Shown: in pieces, positions 43,898-51,401 of the stretch
How positions within the stretch are numbered: position 1 is the stretch's first letter
Layout of the letters: every line of letters begins with the position of its first letter
Source: Paenibacillus sp. FSL R10-2734
GTDB taxonomy: Bacteria; Bacillota; Bacilli; Paenibacillales; Paenibacillaceae
DNA: 64,000 bases
Assembly (NCBI RefSeq): GCF_037963865.1
Contig: NZ_CP150170.1
Span: 5,828,001 to 5,892,000, forward strand
Reading direction: 5' to 3'
The notes under the pieces: generated by a model
What the model was told of the DNA's origin: nothing
Database searches by the model: none
The model's input: the letters and a program-made list of their open reading frames with translations, nothing else
Made by a program: the position numbers and the translations under genes

Positions 43898-44074
43898 GAG
43901 TTGTAGTCCCTCCTTGTAGTTGATCCAAACAGGCCTTAGTATGCCGCTCCATCGCATCATTTATTTGCCCGAAAGCACTAGAGAGTTATGACAAAAATAA
44001 GAACATGGCGCGAATGAGACAGTAAAGTGCCGCCAATACTAAATTATGGGACGAATTAAGGAGCGATCAATTTC

Positions 44075-45325
44075 ATGAGACTAAATAGTGGTAACACCCC
44101 TTGGAGAAGCACTTTACAAGACCCTCCAACTTATCCAGCTTTAGAGGATACCGTTTACTGTGATTGTCTGGTTGTAGGCGCCGGAATAGGTGGGGCAATG
44201 GCATCCTATCGATTGTCCTTAAACGGTGCTGATACTGTTCTGATCGAAAAAAGCCAGGTCGGATATGGAAGCTCGCATGCCAATACAGGGCTACTACAAA
44301 TATCTAACGATAAATCGTTAACCTCATGTATGAACACTTTTGGACAAAAGAACGGCTTGCTCTTTTATCACTTATGCCAAGCAGCGGTTAGAAATATTCT
44401 GGATCTAGCATCCAAGCTCGATATCGATTCCCAAATCATTCCTCGCAGCAGCCTTTTATATGCCAGCACACCATCGGATGTATCTGCTCTGCGGGAAGAA
44501 TATGAGAATCTCGTTGCTAACGGATTCGATTCTGAATTCTGGGACGAAAAAAGAATCGCTTTGGTGTATTCTTTTTCTAAACCAGCTGCGCTTTATTCAC
44601 GTAGTGATGCAGAAGCCAACCCTTACCGGTTGGTTCACAGCCTGATCGCCAAGGCAGCTAAGAATGGTGTACGCGTATATGAGCAAACCGAAGCTAAACA
44701 CTATGAGTTTACTGAAGATGGCGTGATTTGCCACACAGAGAATGGTCGTATTATTGCGAAGAAGGTCATTTTTGCAATGGGTTACGAAACACAGGAGTTT
44801 AAAAAAGACCGTGGCGCTAAGCTGATCAATACGTATGCTGTGATGACCAAACCTCTGAAGGAATTTCCGAAGTGGTATGAGCACAGTCTCCTCTGGGAAA
44901 CTGCCCGGCCGTATTTGTATTTTCGAACAACACCGGAGGGACGTATTATTGTTGGGGGCAAAGATGAGCCATTGACGGATGCAGAGCACCGCGATATCCG
45001 AGTGATTTCTCAGAGTCAAAGACTACTGGAAGAGCTGGAGGCTTTGTTTCCTGAAATCAAAGGCATCGAGCTAGAGTATTCCTGGGGAGCTGTATTCGGC
45101 TCTACGTATGATGGGCTTCCGTATATCGGCGCTCATCCAAGGTTCCCTCATTGCTACTTCATCGAGGGCTATGGAGGCAATGGGACGGTATACAGCATGA
45201 TTGCTGCGGAGTTATTAACGGATACGATTGCAGGTAAACATCGGCCGGAGCTTGATCTGTTCTCTTTGACACGATCAGCTAAACCTTCCCCTTCTCAGGA
45301 GTCGGACGTGATTGAGCAGAGCTGA
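44075..45325 (+). CDS. FAD-dependent oxidoreductase (DAO family)
   Basis: The 416-aa protein binds FAD through CLVVGAGIGGAMASYRLSLNG (about 31-50) and VLIEKSQVGYGSSHANTGLL. A C-terminal block GLPYIGAHPRFPHCYFIEGY and GGNGTVYSMIAAELLTD completes the DAO fold. The family oxidises amines of amino acids or related compounds; the substrate is not evident. The gene is a single unit between coat genes and a terminator. No Rieske domain is present. The start is ATG 44075 behind AAGGAG. Confidence 0.85.
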   Translation: MRLNSGNTPWRSTLQDPPTYPALEDTVYCDCLVVGAGIGGAMASYRLSLNGADTVLIEKSQVGYGSSHANTGLLQISNDKSLTSCMNTFGQKNGLLFYHLCQAAVRNILDLASKLDIDSQIIPRSSLLYASTPSDVSALREEYENLVANGFDSEFWDEKRIALVYSFSKPAALYSRSDAEANPYRLVHSLIAKAAKNGVRVYEQTEAKHYEFTEDGVICHTENGRIIAKKVIFAMGYETQEFKKDRGAKLINTYAVMTKPLKEFPKWYEHSLLWETARPYLYFRTTPEGRIIVGGKDEPLTDAEHRDIRVISQSQRLLEELEALFPEIKGIELEYSWGAVFGSTYDGLPYIGAHPRFPHCYFIEGYGGNGTVYSMIAAELLTDTIAGKHRPELDLFSLTRSAKPSPSQESDVIEQS

Positions 45326-45334
45326 GTTATTGTT

Positions 45335-45381
45335 AAAAAAAGCTTAGTCCTTTTGGTTGATAAAAGGACTAAGCTTTTTAT
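45335..45381. terminator. Bidirectional terminator
   Basis: AAAAGCTTAGTCCTTTT pairs with AAAAGGACTAAGCTTTTT. It serves the FAD oxidoreductase gene and the convergent zinc-ribbon gene. Confidence 0.8.
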
Positions 45382-45389
45382 GATGATTC

Positions 45390-45932
45390 TTATGCCTTAT
45401 CGGTACTCAAATTGCGTACGAGCTGAATACGGTCTTCCTGCGCTAGACTGTGCTGAACATGGAAACACGAAGGGCACACATAAACATTAAGTGAGAATGG
45501 AGATGTCAATACAGGTCCACCCAGAGTGGCCGGCGCAGACGGCTCGAAGTTGCTGACGAGCTGCTTACCTGCAAGGATAGTCAATTCATGGCATTGTGTA
45601 CATTCCGGGGCTTCTTCCTGAATAGCTAAGATAGCCGACACACGTTCTTCATACTTATTCAAATCATAATCGTCACCGAATTGGTTGAGCGTGTTGTAGA
45701 TAGGAACCACACTGTCTTTGTCGACGTCTCCCCAGAGATCATCATCATTAATAACCTCTTGTTTAGGCTCCTCAACGATTTCTTCTTCCTCTTCCTCGAT
45801 GCCGTCTATCCCTACAGTAACCGTACGATATCCGTTAAGCTCATTGTTGCAGTGAGGACAATTCTCCTCCGGTCCGAATTCCTCGTCCCATACAATTTCA
45901 GTATGGCACCATGGGCACACAGTTGTTTCCAT
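45390..45932 (-). CDS. Zinc-ribbon protein of unknown function
   Basis: The 180-aa protein has two CxxC pairs at the N-terminus (VCPWCHTEI and NCPHCNNEL) and another two further on (ECTQCHELT and VCPSCFHVQ). An acidic linker (EEEEEEIVEEP) lies between. The four pairs suggest two zinc ribbons. No catalytic motif is visible. ATG 45932 has AAGGAG 9 nt upstream. It is followed by a terminator and preceded by a tiny membrane-protein gene in the same direction. The role is unknown. Confidence 0.7.
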   Translation of the reverse strand: METTVCPWCHTEIVWDEEFGPEENCPHCNNELNGYRTVTVGIDGIEEEEEEIVEEPKQEVINDDDLWGDVDKDSVVPIYNTLNQFGDDYDLNKYEERVSAILAIQEEAPECTQCHELTILAGKQLVSNFEPSAPATLGGPVLTSPFSLNVYVCPSCFHVQHSLAQEDRIQLVRNLSTDKA

Positions 45933-45964
45933 ATTTATTATCTCCTTCATACTTCAACATAAAT

Positions 45965-46045
45965 TTAGTTCATCATTAAATAAATAATACCGGCTGCTAT
46001 AAAGGCAATGGCTGACACAAACAGAACTCGGGTAAGAATCTTCAT
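45965..46045 (-). CDS. 26-aa single-helix membrane peptide
   Basis: A short frame (MKILTRVLFVSAIAFIAAGI then IYLMMN) with a clear GGAGG 6 nt before its ATG and a strongly hydrophobic centre. It lies between the DUF350 gene and the zinc-ribbon gene, all on the minus strand. The binding site and the membrane-helix pattern make it a credible small protein. No function can be given. Confidence 0.5.
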   Translation of the reverse strand: MKILTRVLFVSAIAFIAAGIIYLMMN

Positions 46046-46144
46046 GAAATCCTCCTAATACCCCACAATGGAGCTGCTCACTTCAAAGCTTGTCCGGATT
46101 CATCTAGAATCCTTTGCAGAGCGGTGCAAAATTTTCTTATATTT

Positions 46145-46564
46145 TTAAAATAAAGCTGCACCAATCACATAAGACAACGAAACCGAGATCAGCATCGCTA
46201 TTAGCCCAACAGCACGGTTATCCGCAGCGATCTCATCATCAATAGAGAACACAGGGGTTAGGAATTCAAATAAAAAGTAGGCAAGCAGCAGCAGTAAAAA
46301 ACCGACGACCGACCACTTCATCGTCTCATAAATCGAGACACCTGATTCAATACTGAAACGCAGCACGTTGCAAATCCCAAAGATTTTGCCGCCAGTAGCC
46401 ATGGCTACTGCCAAGTTCCCCTTGCGAATTTCTTCCCAGCAATTATATTTCGTTACCATTTCAAAAATAGACAGGAATATAACAAGCCCAAGAATCGCTA
46501 CTGCAAAATAGCCAAGCAAGGCACCTAGCGGATGACCCAGCAAAAGATCAATATCTCCTTGCAC
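46145..46564 (-). CDS. DUF350 membrane protein (YshE-like)
   Basis: The 139-aa protein has four hydrophobic helices (ALLGYFAVAILGLVIFLSIF, KWSVVGFLLLLLAYFLFEFL, VGLIAMLISVSLSYVIGAAL) and the DUF350 block RKGNLAVAMATGGKIFGI. In Bacillus subtilis the relative yshE lies next to mutSB, and the same order is seen here (31 bp gap). The function is not known. Confidence 0.85.
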   Translation of the reverse strand: MQGDIDLLLGHPLGALLGYFAVAILGLVIFLSIFEMVTKYNCWEEIRKGNLAVAMATGGKIFGICNVLRFSIESGVSIYETMKWSVVGFLLLLLAYFLFEFLTPVFSIDDEIAADNRAVGLIAMLISVSLSYVIGAALF

Positions 46565-46595
46565 AATTTCCCCTTCTTTCTGCCGGGCAATCCCG

Positions 46596-48962
46596 CTATT
46601 GCAGCTCAGCCACTGTTACGCCTGCGCCGCCTTCATTATAATTTCCAAGTCTATAGCTCTTAACGTGTCTGTGCTTACGCAAATATTCCTGAATCCCTGT
46701 GCGGAGCACACCTGTGCCTTTACCATGAATGATGGAAATCTGGCCCAAGTTACCTAAGAAGGCTTCATCAATAAAACGATCCGTCTCCATTATAGCTTCC
46801 TCTAGGTTCGTACCGCGTAAATCCAGTTCTCTACGAATGTTCTCGTCACGGGAACGTTTTACGGTTGTCGCCTGCCGAAGAGGCGTTGGTGTAGCCGTAG
46901 CCTTCGAAGAGAGCAGCTCCAATTCATCCAGGCTTACCTTCATCTTCATGATTCCAAACTGTACTAACGCTTCTTTAGTACCGCTTAGCTCCACTACAAA
47001 GCCCTTTTGATTTAACCTGTCTACTTTCACTTCATCACCAGGACCAATTGTCCGCGGAGCCTTAGCAGTCTTACGAGTAACGGCTTTCTTACGCGGTGAA
47101 GGCTCCGCTTCGTCTAGACGTCTCCGTGCCTCAATCAGCTTATGCTCTTTTACTGATGCGCCCTCTTCCATAGCCAAGCGGCGCAGGTCACTGATGATTT
47201 CTGCAGCTTCTTTACGCGCTTTCTCCAAGATTGCGCTGGCATCTTTCTCCGCCTTCTCCAGACGTTTGTCCCGCTGGCTTTCCAGCTTATCAAGCTCTTG
47301 TTGTTGTCTGCTACGTAGTTCTTCTACTTCGAGGCGGATGCGCTCTGCTCGCTCATGCTCCTTTTCCGCTCCAAGTCGATTCTCTTCGAGAGAAGCAATC
47401 ATATGCTCCACACGCAGGTCCTCTTCCTTCACTTCGCCGCGTGCATGCTCTAGAATCGCGCCTGGCAGACCTAATCGCTCTGCAATTGCAAAGGCGTTGC
47501 TTCGTCCAGGAACACCAATCAGCAAGCGATAGGTCGGGCTGAGACTTTGGACATCGAATTCCATACTGGCATTAATGACCCCTTTACGCTCATAAGCGTA
47601 AGCTTTCAGCTCGCTATAATGCGTGGTAGCGACCATACGGCATTCGATCCGGTGGATATGCTCCAGAATGGCAATCGCCAGCGCGGAACCCTCTGCGGGA
47701 TCCGTCCCTGCGCCTACTTCATCAAGCAAGATAAGACTCTTTGGAGTCATTCTACGCAGAATGGAAATAATATTCGTCATATGGCTAGAGAATGTACTCA
47801 GACTTTGCTCGATGCTCTGTTCATCGCCAATATCTGCATAAATGGCATCAAATACACACATCTGACTGCCTTCCTCTGCAGGGATAAACAAACCAGACAT
47901 CGACATTAGACTGAGCAGTCCTATGGTCTTGAGTGTAACGGTTTTACCACCAGTATTCGGTCCGGTTACAATAATCGAGCTGTATTGGTTGCCCAGCTCC
48001 ACATCCAGAGGAACCACATGCTCCGCAGGAATAAGCGGATGCCGTCCTTTGCGCAGCTTCAGATAGCCGCGGTCATTCATGCGCGGCTGTGTAGCCTTCA
48101 TATCTCGGGCCAGACGGGCCTTAGAGAAGATGAAGTCAAGCTCGCCTAAAATATCGATATCATAGGTCATTTCTTCGGCTATATCAGCTACAAACGCTGT
48201 CAACCTGTGCAAAATAATCTCGATCTCCCGTTCTTCACGCAGCCGTGTTTCACGCAGCTTGTTATTCATCGCCACAATAGACTCTGGCTCGATGAATAAA
48301 GTCGCTCCTGATCCCGACTGATCATGTACGATACCGCCGAAGTGCGCACGATACTCCGCTTTTACAGGAATAACAAACCGATCACCACGAATCGTTACCA
48401 GTTGATCCTGCAGCATTTTAGCTACGGAAGAAGAACGAATCATGGAATCCAGCTTCTCACGAATTCTGGTCTCTCCTCCGCGTAATTCACGGCGAATCGT
48501 AGCCAGCTCAGAGCTAGCTGTGTCAAGTACATCTGCGTTCTCGTCTATACATAAACGGATGGCATCCTCTACATGCTTTTGCTCCGACAAGACGTCGCTC
48601 AGTGAGAACAGGAGCTCAATCTTCTCTTCCTCATGCATGGCTGCCAGAAAACGTTTGACTCTACGTGCACCACCAATGGTATTTCCCACTGCCAGCAGTT
48701 CCGTTGTTCCCAGCATTCCGCCTATAGATGCACGTTTTAGTGCAGCTCGAATATCGCTTATCCCACCAAACGAAGGAATCCCCTTCAGGCGATCCACATT
48801 AGCCGCTTCATCTGTAGCTTGAAGCAGCTTCTTCACGCCTTCAAAATCACCGGAGGGCCTTAGCTGCTCCGCAGCCAATTTCCCCATTGAGGTTTGCGTA
48901 TATTGCATTAATTTATTTAAAATCTTGCGATATTCAAGCGTATGCAAAATTTTGTCGTCCAA
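46596..48962 (-). CDS. mutS2: Endonuclease MutS2
   Basis: The 788-aa protein has a MutS core (clamp and lever helices) with Walker A GPNTGGKTVTLKTIGLL, LSTFSSHMTNI and LILLDEVGAGTDPAEGSALA. A coiled-coil region (ERAERIRLEVEELRSRQQQE) and a C-terminal Smr nuclease domain (RELDLRGTNLEEAIMETDRF, IIHGKGTGVLRTGI) follow. MutS2 acts in suppression of recombination and in rescue of collided ribosomes, not in classical mismatch repair. The length matches the family. It precedes the DUF350 gene. Confidence 0.95.
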   Translation of the reverse strand: MDDKILHTLEYRKILNKLMQYTQTSMGKLAAEQLRPSGDFEGVKKLLQATDEAANVDRLKGIPSFGGISDIRAALKRASIGGMLGTTELLAVGNTIGGARRVKRFLAAMHEEEKIELLFSLSDVLSEQKHVEDAIRLCIDENADVLDTASSELATIRRELRGGETRIREKLDSMIRSSSVAKMLQDQLVTIRGDRFVIPVKAEYRAHFGGIVHDQSGSGATLFIEPESIVAMNNKLRETRLREEREIEIILHRLTAFVADIAEEMTYDIDILGELDFIFSKARLARDMKATQPRMNDRGYLKLRKGRHPLIPAEHVVPLDVELGNQYSSIIVTGPNTGGKTVTLKTIGLLSLMSMSGLFIPAEEGSQMCVFDAIYADIGDEQSIEQSLSTFSSHMTNIISILRRMTPKSLILLDEVGAGTDPAEGSALAIAILEHIHRIECRMVATTHYSELKAYAYERKGVINASMEFDVQSLSPTYRLLIGVPGRSNAFAIAERLGLPGAILEHARGEVKEEDLRVEHMIASLEENRLGAEKEHERAERIRLEVEELRSRQQQELDKLESQRDKRLEKAEKDASAILEKARKEAAEIISDLRRLAMEEGASVKEHKLIEARRRLDEAEPSPRKKAVTRKTAKAPRTIGPGDEVKVDRLNQKGFVVELSGTKEALVQFGIMKMKVSLDELELLSSKATATPTPLRQATTVKRSRDENIRRELDLRGTNLEEAIMETDRFIDEAFLGNLGQISIIHGKGTGVLRTGIQEYLRKHRHVKSYRLGNYNEGGAGVTVAELQ

Positions 48963-49112
48963 TTACAGTCACAGCTCCCTTCATAGATGTTTCCATTATA
49001 CAGAATTCAAGCCAATTTCGCTATTTGGGTATCGTTTAAGCATAAAAACATGTATTAGGGTCACAATAAGAACTGCACATATCCTTAGCTTGGGCCAAAG
49101 GAGGTTAGTACA

Positions 49113-49460
49113 GTGAATTTCTTGAGTCATGTAGGTCGTTTTATAGTTGCAGCGCTCGTTCTGATGGTTGTTGGTTGGATTGTTCCACAGTTCTCGGTTG
49201 GTGGTTTCTGGAGCGCTCTAATCCTTGCACTGGTGATTGCGTTACTCGGCTGGGTAGTCGAAGGAATCTTCGGCAAAAAAGCAACACCCTTCGGTCGCGG
49301 TATCGTCGGTTTTATCGTTAGTGCCTTGGTCATCTGGGTTGCCCAATTCGTAGTGAGTGGAGTCAGCGTATCCGTTCTCGGAGCCATCCTGGCGGCTCTG
49401 GTCATCGGTATTGTCGATTTGTTCTTGCCGGTATCCACTCCATTTGAGGCAGCCAAGTAA
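49113..49460 (+). CDS. Phage holin IV family membrane protein (YvlD-like)
   Basis: The 115-aa protein has four membrane helices (FIVAALVLMVVGWIVPQF, ALILALVIALLGWVVEGIFG, FIVSALVIWVAQFVVSG, ILAALVIGIVDLFLPV). It matches the four-helix superfamily often called phage holin family IV, which also contains chromosomal YvlD. The start is GTG 49113 with AAAGGAGG 9 nt upstream. No phage gene is nearby, so a holin role should not be assumed. It is a single unit, divergent from mutS2. Confidence 0.8.
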   Translation: MNFLSHVGRFIVAALVLMVVGWIVPQFSVGGFWSALILALVIALLGWVVEGIFGKKATPFGRGIVGFIVSALVIWVAQFVVSGVSVSVLGAILAALVIGIVDLFLPVSTPFEAAK

Positions 49461-49476
49461 CAAATGCTGTCCACAA

Positions 49477-49530
49477 CACAGAACCCCTATTTCCGGTTCT
49501 TTTCCGGTAATAAGGGTTCTGTGTGTTTTT
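49477..49530 (+). terminator. Terminator of the YvlD-like gene
   Basis: CACAGAACCC pairs with GGGTTCTGTG, with inner TATT/AATA, followed by TGTTTTT. Confidence 0.75.
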
Positions 49531-50645
49531 ATCCATAAGACTTAATTTCATCTCCATGAATTTCAAAAGCGTTAACCACTGTGTTCTTGCCACGTTTCTT
49601 AGCTGCATAAAGTGCATTGTCCGTTTTGCGGAATAGAAGCTCCTTCCCATCACCAAGCTGATAATCGCATATCCCAATGCTTACGGTAATCGGATTGTTT
49701 CCAGCGTGCAAATGCTCTATTCGGGCAATGTTGATCCGCAGTTCCTCTACAGCCTCATAAGCTTCTGAATAACTTTTGTCCGTAAAAATCACCGCAAATT
49801 CTTCCCCACCGTACCGGGCTGCAAAATCATTAAGTCCAATCATGCTGCCTACCTTGTCCGCAACCGACTTAAGTACAAGATCTCCCACCCAGTGTCCGTA
49901 TGTATCATTAACCTTCTTGAAATTATCGATATCAAAAAGAGCCAGTTGTAAATTAAGATTATTGCTTTCACATTGCTCCAATAATGAATCCAAATATTCA
50001 TGAAAGGTTTTATGGTTATACAGTCCAGTGAGTGCATCTATCTTCAGTAGCTTATCAGAAATTGCCCTCTCCACCATAAGATCCTGGCCTTCCTTTGTTA
50101 ATCTCTCCAGATTAACACGCGCCTCCCGAGCACGAATAATTACAGCAAGAGCCATCCCCACAAATATAATAAATACACACTCTATCATTAAGAAATCAAG
50201 CAGCGGTTTATCCAGAGATGTTCGTTCTAATCCAAAATAAAACCCTGCATAAAACAACACGCTTAAAATCCCCATACTGCACAGGAGTTTAAAATCAAAA
50301 TAAATAAGAGCTACCATAATTGGCATCATTAACGTCATCTGAGCACCGTCAACATAAGGCTCTAATACAAAATACATAAGGTAGGAAACGAAAAACCCAC
50401 AACAAACCACCCCATATTTTGGGGGGGAGTTTGCTAAATCGCAGCCACAGCTCAGCAGCAATCATAAAAGTCACAATAAGTAAATTACAAACTATAAATA
50501 AATGCGATTCTACCGGGTTTAGGGATATCTTTAAATCTAGACGGCCAACATTTTTCACAAAAACAAACTGTGCAATCATCATAAAAATGACTATTATCCA
50601 GTAGGCTTTTAAAATTCTACGGTGCCAAATCTCTGTTTTTAGCAC
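49529..50645 (-). pseudogene. Membrane diguanylate cyclase broken at a homopolymer
   Basis: An N-terminal frame (50349-50645) with membrane helices and a C-terminal frame (49529-50461) with further helices and a GGDEF domain overlap in two phases. The GGDEF domain has RYGGEEFAVI, LFDIDNFKKVNDTYGHW and KIDALTGLYNHKTF and would make cyclic di-GMP. With six instead of seven C in the minus-strand tract (50421-50427) the frames fuse into one protein of about 370 aa, where LRFSKLPP runs into KYGVVCCGFF. As read, the gene is interrupted in the membrane region. The tract may be a phase-variable switch, a mutation or a sequencing error. Confidence 0.75.
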
Positions 50646-50784
50646 ATCGGTATTATCTATAATCTGTATCCCCTACTTAATCGTTAATATCATCGCCTTA
50701 CATTATAATAAACTTATATTATATTTTTTTGCAAACTTCGACAAGATTTGAATATATTTTCCGTTCACGGATTATTCACATTTA

Positions 50785-50800
50785 GTCAAAGCGCTTACTA
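50785..50800. promoter_or_regulatory. cre-like site upstream of the cupredoxin gene
   Basis: GTCAAAGCGCTTACTA resembles the CcpA-binding cre consensus (TGAAAGCGCTTACA) at most positions. It lies about 80 bp before the ATG at 50877. Catabolite control is possible but not shown. Confidence 0.35.
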
Positions 50801-50876
50801 AAATTTTAAGTTATGATGTCTACATAATTGTCACATTTTTTCCTGCGTTTGTACTTCCTGGGAGGGGATAAAGATT

Positions 50877-51260
50877 ATGAAGAGAGTTGCAATACTACTT
50901 TCAATTGTGTTTGTTATAGCTCTCACTGCCTGCAGCAACAGCAACAAGAATACAGCTAGCAACAACGGTAATGTATCGGAGCCGGAAATCGAAGCAGAGA
51001 CAGAACTCATAATTACAGCTACAAATTACAGTTTTGATCAACAAGAATATCACTTGAAAAAAGGTGTCCCCGTCAAAATTATATTTAAAAACGATAGCGG
51101 GAATCACGGCATTCTTGTTCCTGAATTCGAACTCCAGCTTAGTGGCAAAAAGACCTCGAAAGTAATTGTCCCCGAGGAAGCTGGTACATTCGAAATGACC
51201 TGTTCGATTATGTGCGGATCTGGACATAGCGGTATGAATGCAAAAATCATCGTGGAATAG
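50877..51260 (+). CDS. Lipoprotein with a CuA-type cupredoxin domain
   Basis: The 127-aa protein has a lipoprotein signal (VFVIALTACSNSN, acylated Cys19), an Asn-rich linker and a cupredoxin domain related to cytochrome oxidase subunit II. The C-terminal CSIMCGSGHSGM gives the C-x3-C-x3-H-x2-M pattern of a binuclear CuA site, with the second His in SGNHGILVPEF. It has no membrane helices of subunit II. It could carry electrons or copper at the outer face of the membrane. The ribosome binding site GGGAGGGG is strong. It is a single unit between two terminators. Confidence 0.8.
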   Translation: MKRVAILLSIVFVIALTACSNSNKNTASNNGNVSEPEIEAETELIITATNYSFDQQEYHLKKGVPVKIIFKNDSGNHGILVPEFELQLSGKKTSKVIVPEEAGTFEMTCSIMCGSGHSGMNAKIIVE

Positions 51261-51266
51261 ACGATT

Positions 51267-51317
51267 AAATAAATAGCCGATCGTTAGGGAATCGCCCTGA
51301 CGATCGGCTATTTATTT
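51267..51317 (+). terminator. Terminator of the cupredoxin gene
   Basis: AAATAAATAGCCGATCG pairs perfectly with CGATCGGCTATTTATTT. Confidence 0.7.
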
Positions 51318-51335
51318 AGTCTGTGGTCACAAAAC

Positions 51336-51387
51336 AAAGAGGGCTGACCTGAAATAGATCTCTCTATTCATCAGGTAAGCCCTCTTT
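51336..51387 (-). terminator. Terminator of the zapA-like gene
   Basis: AAAGAGGGCT and AGCCCTCTTT with inner ACCTG/CAGGT, 15 bp after the stop at 51402. Confidence 0.75.
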
Positions 51388-51401
51388 CTTGCATCCGACA
51401 T

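Noticed and set aside
47194..47909. Plus-strand frames opposite mutS2
   Set aside because: Ser/Arg-rich shadows of the coiled-coil coding region, without start signals.
49113..49460. Prophage holin
   Set aside because: The family name includes holin, but no endolysin or phage gene is present; a chromosomal YvlD-like protein is more likely.
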